From positions 36,866,917-36,930,916 of the forward strand of contig NC_030854.1 of the NCBI RefSeq assembly GCF_000208745.1: a DNA stretch of 64,000 nucleotides. Direction: 5' to 3'. Position 1 is the first letter of the stretch. Each line of letters begins with the position of its first letter. The notes under the pieces are model-generated. The model did no database searches. It saw only the letters and a program-made list of their open reading frames with translations, and was not told the origin of the DNA. The DNA comes from Theobroma cacao. Lineage: Eukaryota > Streptophyta > Magnoliopsida > Malvales > Malvaceae. Made by a program: the position numbers and the translations under genes. Positions 58,266 through 64,000 of the stretch are shown here, piece after piece.

Positions 58266-58410
58266 CTATTCATCAGTCAGTTTCAGCCTTGATAATCAAT
58301 CTTGTTGCATCAGCTTTTTGTGGTGGATTTCCACTTACTGCAGCCCAATTATTGTGGGTGGAGCTTTCAAAATGGATGCCTTTGGGGCTTTAGCTCTACC
58401 TGAGGAGGAA
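58266..58410 (+). pseudogene. ACA membrane-segment relic 2
   Basis: Sibling of the relic at 51846-52020: tattcatcagtcagtttcag, then ccacttactgcagcccaatt and attgtgggtggagctttcaa, aaatggatgcctttggggct, tagctctacctgaggagg. Shorter, with extra indels, and cut off where three copies of gggcttctgcaggtacttgg begin. Confidence 0.75.
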
Positions 58411-58414
58411 ACTC

Positions 58415-59166
58415 TTGGGCTTCTGCAGGTACTTGGTATCAATAACGAATAACTTTTGCTCATACCTAGCGACCGCATATTTAATAACTAATATCCTGGG
58501 GCTTCTGCAGGTACTTGGTTTCAATATCACTCAAGTATCCTAACACCCTCCTCAAAAAACTAAAGGCTTCTGCAGGTACTTGGTTTCAATATCACTCAAG
58601 TATCCTAACACCCTCCTCAAATAACTAAGTGCTTCCTAGTTCCAACTTCTCAACTAAGCTCCTTTCTAATAATAAATAGATAGAAACTGTACGCAACACA
58701 GGAATAGATCGACTATGCCTAGTTTAACACCAGTATCAATGCCAGGTATTGAGGTGGATGAATCTGATCTCATACAGTATAATAGAATAACATAAGGGAA
58801 CATCCTAAATATCCCTGCCACCAACATTTGACTACCAGAGCAACTGAAAGAACACTTGGTAATCTATTTTAATTCCTTTACTGGAAAATTTGCTCCAATT
58901 CTAAGAGATTATATATGATGGGTTATCTAATTTCAGTTTTCTTTGTTTCTTGCGTCTTGAACGTCTTTGTTACACTTCCAGTTCTAAATATATTTACAGC
59001 AAAACAGAACCAAGGCTCACAAAAGCAAGTGGCATAATAAATTATTTCAATTATTTTACTTTTACATATGGTAAACTATAAACAATCTTATATAATAATT
59101 AAGCATGCAAAGACAGAAGCTTGCTCCTGCTTATTATATCTACATCCATTAATTAAAGTGGGAAAA
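58415..59166 (+). repeat. Copied spacer (from 50193-50850) with internal 65-bp duplication
   Basis: Matches 50193-50850 almost throughout (gctcatacctagcgaccgca to tacatccattaattaaagtg). A 65-base unit starting ggcttctgcaggtacttgg occurs at 58500-58564 and again from 58565. A shorter related copy (gggcttctgcaggtacttgg) lies at about 58417. The segment occupies the place where the promoter and first third of ACA-d should be. Confidence 0.8.
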
Positions 59167-61312
59167 CAACAATCCTTTCATGCTCTCTGGTACAAAGGTG
59201 ATGGACGGATTTGGTTTTATGCTTGTCACTTCTGTTGGCGTGAATACGGCATGGGGGGAGATGATGAGTTCCATAAACCGAGATTTAGATGAAGAGACTC
59301 CACTACAGGCTCGCCTCAACATGCTAACTTCTTATATTGGGAAGATTGGATTGACAGTGGCTATACTTGTTCTTGCAGTTTTGCTCATTCGTTACTTCAC
59401 TGGATACACAAAAGATGACAAGGGAAACAAAGAATATATCCACGGCAAGACCAAGCTAGACAGCATAATGAACTCAATGGTGAACATTATTTCTGCAGCA
59501 ATTACCATTGTGGTGGTAGCAATTCCAGAAGGCCTTCCTTTGGCAGTAACTCTGACTCTGGCTTATTCTACGAAGCAAATGATGGCTGATCATGCATTGG
59601 TCAGACAACTTTCTGCTTCCGAGACAATGGGTTCAGCCACAACAATCTGTACAGACAAAACGGGTACCCTTACTTTAAATGAAATGAAGGTTACTGAGCT
59701 TTGGCTAGGAAAAGAATGCATGAAGGATAGTATTTCCACAGAAATAGCACCTAATGTCCATGAGTTACTGCAACAAGCGATTGCTTTAAACACAACTGGT
59801 ACTGTTTATAAGCCAAATTCTAGATCACTTCCTGAGATTTCTGGTAGTCCAACTGAGAAAGCAATACATGGGCTGTATTAGATTTGGGCATGAACGTAGA
59901 TAACCCAAAGCAAGATTATGATCTCATCCAAGTAGCAGCCTTCAATTCAGAGAAAAAAAGGAGTGGGGTTTTGATAAGGAGAAAGAATGAAAGTGCTACA
60001 CACGCACACTGGAAGGGTGCTGCTGAGATGATAGTGGCTAGGTGTTCACAATATTATGATAGAAGTGGAACAGTTAAAGTCATGGATGATGAAGAAAGGT
60101 CAGAAATCGGGAAAATCATTCAGAATATGGCAGCCAAAAACTTGAGGTGCATAGCATTTGCACACACAAAGATTCCAGAAGACAAAGAGCAGGTTTTGGG
60201 AGAAAGCAGACTCACCTTGTTAGGGCTGGTGGGTTTGAAAGACCCATGTCGTCCTGGTGTCAGACGAGCTGTAGAATCTTGCATAGATGCTGGAGTAAAC
60301 ATCAAGATGATAACTGGAGACAATGTTTTCGCAGCAAAAGATATAGCAATTGAATGTGGCATTCTACATTCTCATGAGGATATGAATGAAGCTGTAATTG
60401 AAGGTGTACAATTCAGGAATTACTCACCAGAAGAGAGAATGGAGAAGATCAATAAAGTCCGTGTGATGGCCAGATCCTCACCATTTGACAAACTTCTGAT
60501 GGTACAGTGTCTAAAGCAGAATGGTCATGTTGTAGCAGTCATTGGGGATGGGACAAATGATGCACCAGCTTTGAAGGAACCAGATATTGGACTTTCCATC
60601 CAAGGAACCAAAGTTGCCAGAGAAAGCTCAGATGTAGTCATCTTGGATGATAACCTTCACCTCTGTGGTGACAATTTTAAGGTGGGGTAGGTGTGTCTAC
60701 AACAACATTCAGAAATTCATTCAGTTTCAGCTCACAATGAATGTAGCAGCCCTAGTCATCAACTCGATTACAGCAGCATCTTCTGGTGAAGTCCCACTGA
60801 CTGCAGTCCATCTATTGTGGGTGAACCTAATAATGGATACCTTTGGGGCTTTAGCTTTGGCCACTGAGCGACCTACCGATGATCTCTTGACAAAGCCACC
60901 TGTGAGTCGACCGAAGCCCCTTATATCGAAAATCATGTGGAGGAACCTTATCGCTCAAGCCTTGTATCAAGTTGCAGTTCTACTAGCACTTCAGTTCATG
61001 GGAAAATCTATCTTTGATGTGGACGAGAGGGTCAAGAACACGCTCTTTTCCAACACTTTTGTCCTCTGCCAAGTGTTCAATGAGTTTAATGCAAGGAAAC
61101 TAGAGAAAAAGAATATATTCAAGGGCTTGCACAAGAACGGACTCTTTCTTGGGATCACTGGCATGACTATACTTGTTCAAGTGGTATTGGTGGAATTCTT
61201 GAATAGGTTTGTGGCCACTCAGAGGTTGAACTGGGGGCAATGGGGTTCTTGTATTGGATTGGCAGCTTTGTCCTGGCCAATTGGCTGGCTAGTTAAGTGG
61301 ATTCCAGTATGA
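59167..61312 (+). pseudogene. ACA-d, 5'-truncated Ca2+-ATPase pseudogene
   Basis: Begins abruptly at the codons equivalent to ACA-b residue about 283 (NNPFMLSGTKV), so the autoinhibitor, first membrane segments and TGES are missing. Further lesions: a 4-base loss after 59867 (caatacatggg against caatactctcatggg), a 6-base loss at about 60600 removing Met-Gly of SMGIQG, and one extra C near 60654. TGDGTND has become IGDGTND and CETMG has become SETMG. PEGLP and DKTGTLT remain. Three open blocks result (59180-59881, 59884-60690, 60647-61312). Not functional. Confidence 0.92.
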
Positions 61313-63188
61313 AGCATTTCTCTTCTCTGATCAAAGGGCTTTTGCTTCCTCAAAAAGTCAGTCAGTTCACATGATATAGTCTTTTCATTTATCTAGGTAG
61401 TAGGAATAACAAGATAACCTTAGTCCTGTTACTGATCCAGAATTTCAATTTGATTCTTGTCAGTAGTTATCTAGGTTCTAGTTCCCCTTTAAGTGTTGGT
61501 TGTAAGCGTCTAAGTGAAAAATCAAGATACCACTTCTTGCTTATACATGTCTTAATTTCAAATAACATGTTTTCCACCTTATTATGCAATCAACAATGCT
61601 GAAATAAAATGCTTTCTGCAAACAAATAAATTACTCATCTCAGTTGCTTTCAATGGAAACACAATCCCATGGAGGTTAGGCTTCCTAGTGTAGACTAATG
61701 ACTAGTATATATATATGACATTAAACTTTTTGTTCTCTAGTGGACACAATAATATTGATGTCGGCATTTTGTTTTTAATCTCGAATTTGTAATGCACTAT
61801 TGATGTGTATATAAAATTATGAGTATTTATTTTTTAGCATTTATAATTTTTAAATTTATTTATTTATGAGATGACAACATTTGTTTTATCAATAATTTAT
61901 AAAATTTATACACTAATAATACATCAAACACAAATCCTAATAAGTTGATAAAATTAAAATTATATTTTAACTTTGTAAAAATCCATTAATTAAATATATA
62001 TAACGATATGATTGAAGATCCAAAAAATACTTTCTTTGGAAATTTCTTGACACCAATACCAGAAAGACATAAATTTCATATTGGAAATTAGAATCGTACT
62101 AAACACTATATTTCCTTCCAAATTTGGCTATAAATTGCTAAATACAGAAAAGAAAAAAATATGTCACCACCTCTTCCCATTGCCTTAACTTTGAACTTGA
62201 CTAGATTTTTCCCCTTTGAGATTATTCCATAAGTCTTATACTTCGCCAACTAATGTAAATTTCATAGCAAAGAGCTACATGACACTGACACTTTGAGATA
62301 TCTACAACATTTGTGATCAGACTTCTTACTGTTTTATGTATCTTTTTATTGGCATGATTTTGAATAAAGCCGATGTTTATTAATTGCAAAGAATGTAATT
62401 ACAAGAACTTGAACTCCTGATTAAAGAAAATAAAATATTTAATAATTGTAAAAAATGTAATTACAAGGAACATGAATTGAACTAAAGAGAACGAAAAAGA
62501 AAAGTTTATTTCCTGGAACAAGGGCGGAACCATAAAATCAGCAAGGGTTCTCACTCCCGTGTGTCTTCTTCATCACTTTGCTTGCACAATTTATTGCTTT
62601 CCTTATCGAAATAATAATTATTATTATTATCTATCAATCACAAACAATGATCTTTCAGCCCAGTGGCATGCTGCATGCGTGCCCTGGAAGAGTTTTTTGC
62701 GTACATGCAACATATCTTGTTCCTCTCAGTGTCAGATATATCAGATGGAAACTACATTGAACTTTCTTCCTTAACCGATAATATGAAAGGAAAACGGGTG
62801 GGAAAAAAAAAGGCAAAACAAAAATTAACTGCTAAACCCAAAGTTATTTTCATCTACGGCAGTTAATTGGGAAGCTACTTTGAAAGAAGGCATGAAATTT
62901 CCAGGAAGAAAGGCAAAAGGTTAGGATAAATGCAATGATCCTACCGCTTCCTTCCCGTCACAACCCTAGTATTCAATCCTTGTTCATACTCCTTTTGCTT
63001 CTTTATTAATTTCCACTTCCCATGGCCTAGACTTTCAACTGGACTAGATTTTTCCTCTTTTGAGATTATTCCACAAGGCTAATACTTCACCAACTAATGC
63101 AAAGTTCATAACAAAGAGCTGCATGACACTTTGGGATATATACAATATTTGTGATCAGACTTTTACTATCTTATGTACTTTTTGTTTT
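61313..63188 (+). repeat. ACA-d 3' flank plus orphan promoter copy 4
   Basis: 61313-61740 is the ACA 3' flank and 61740-63010 is the ACA 5' flank again (ggcatgaaatttccaggaag near 62888), with the TATA position reading GATAAAT (taggataaatgc). No ACA coding region follows before the window end. 63018-63175 repeats ccatggcctagac to gtgatcagac as after copy 3. A (taa)n-like patch lies near 62610-62632. Confidence 0.65.
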
Positions 63189-64000
63189 AAGGCAATAGTT
63201 ATAATTATAAAAGAGGAACATAGGTAAACCAGTGGCCTCAAAAAGTTTGTACAAAGCATCCAGCTGATGCCAAAAGGGAAACAAAAGTTCCTCTCCAACG
63301 GCAAAGCGAAAGGGCAGTGGGGGAATCACAAATCATAGTTACAAAAGGAGCAGAAAAAGTGAATTACATGAGATGGAACCATAGCCAATAACCATGAAGA
63401 AATCCAGTTGACGGAGAACACACTATAACAAATTTGACTTAAAATAACATATTTTAAAATGTACTATTAAAAATATTTTTAATAACACTTTTTTATGTTT
63501 TTTTTACCAGACAATTCTAAGCTATGGTATTTTTTTTTTTTTAAGTTTTAGTCATGGATAGGTGCGAAAAGGAAAAAATTTAAATTCATTATATACCAAG
63601 CACCTTTTGGCTTTATAATAAAGTTAGATATTTTAATGAACAAGTTCTCAATGTGACATATCCTAATTGGTTACCATCGTATAATGTCTTTAAATATGAA
63701 GGGCCAAACAAGGATAGTGATGCTGATACAGGGAAATCATATGCACTATAAAATCTTTTGTAATCAAATGTATATATCGTTCTTTTTAGTGCAAACGAAG
63801 TTAAGGATGTTATATAATCTTTATTAATTCATTTTCATATTCTTTAAAGCTTCAGCATCTCATTTAATTACCCTTTTTTTAAAAAATGAAAAAAATATAA
63901 ATTTTTTTATATTTATATTTGTAACACATGGGCACATACACACATATATTTTTTGCTCAATCAAGAATGGATTATATTAATATAATAGATTTTTAACAAA
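63189..64000. other. Spacer after the ACA array
   Basis: 63189-63415 is less AT-rich (ccagtggcctcaaaaagttt, tccaacggcaaagcgaaagg) but unrecognised. At 63421 cactataacaaatttgactt resembles a CACTA-type terminal sequence, without a found partner. The rest is AT-rich. No gene seen. Confidence 0.4.

Noticed and set aside
1..64000. CRISPR arrays, tRNA and rRNA genes, operons
   Set aside because: No direct-repeat/spacer pattern of CRISPR type, no cloverleaf or rRNA core was recognised by eye, and gene structure is clearly eukaryotic. A tRNAscan run would be decisive for tRNAs.

Overview
The window looks like nuclear DNA from a flowering plant, most likely a eudicot. Intergenic DNA is AT-rich, genes have GT..AG introns, and plant gene families are present: F-box/FBA proteins, an AMT2-type ammonium transporter, a plant calmodulin-like protein, and ACA12/13-type Ca2+ pumps. 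Remnants of LINE, copia and hAT elements are also present. The species cannot be fixed from sequence alone; a Malvales or other rosid source is a guess. A single N sits at 29164.

Layout. (1) 1-21,460 is a tandem F-box/FBA cluster built from two gene types, A and B, originally in A-B pairs. A1 (53-1439) and A2 (7938-9329) are disabled and A3 (11886-12145) is a fragment. B1 (2331-4207), B3 (13994-15656), B4 (16440-17904) and B5 (18540-20067) have intact two-exon models of 396-417 codons. B2 (9903-11405) has lost its F-box end, and B6 (20879-21040) is an internal-deletion relic. A decayed LINE 3' end with an RNase H-like ORF lies at about 4918-6136. (2) 21,662-23,280 (minus) is an AMT2/AMT3-type ammonium transporter of three exons, complete except for one in-frame TAA at codon 189. 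(3) 26,716-27,484 is a four-exon, 149-residue calmodulin-like gene. (4) 28,479-30,446 is a hAT-like element with terminal inverted repeats and a perfect 8-bp target duplication; it carries a GC-rich 133-bp tandem repeat. (5) 34,330-61,312 is a tandem array of P2B Ca2+-ATPase (ACA) genes. ACA-a (one intron) and ACA-b (intronless) are intact. ACA-c has lost its start codon and has a 5-bp frameshift deletion. ACA-d lacks its first third and is frameshifted. Two small relics of transmembrane-region sequence (51846-52020, 58266-58410) and four copies of the 5' flank lie among them.

Mobile DNA is well delimited in several places by target-site duplications read directly: a retroposon at 23901-24272 (16 bp), a retroposon at 39538-39802 (12 bp), and an internally deleted copia-type LTR element at 40874-42279 (two 293-bp LTRs, 5 bp).

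Functionally, the intact genes encode SCF substrate-receptor candidates (F-box/FBA), a Ca2+ sensor, and two calmodulin-regulated Ca2+ efflux pumps. I see no new multi-gene system. The most unusual content is structural: nested duplication and decay in the F-box and ACA arrays, a promoter insertion 1 base before an F-box start codon, a probable null ammonium transporter, and a hAT element carrying foreign GC-rich repeats.
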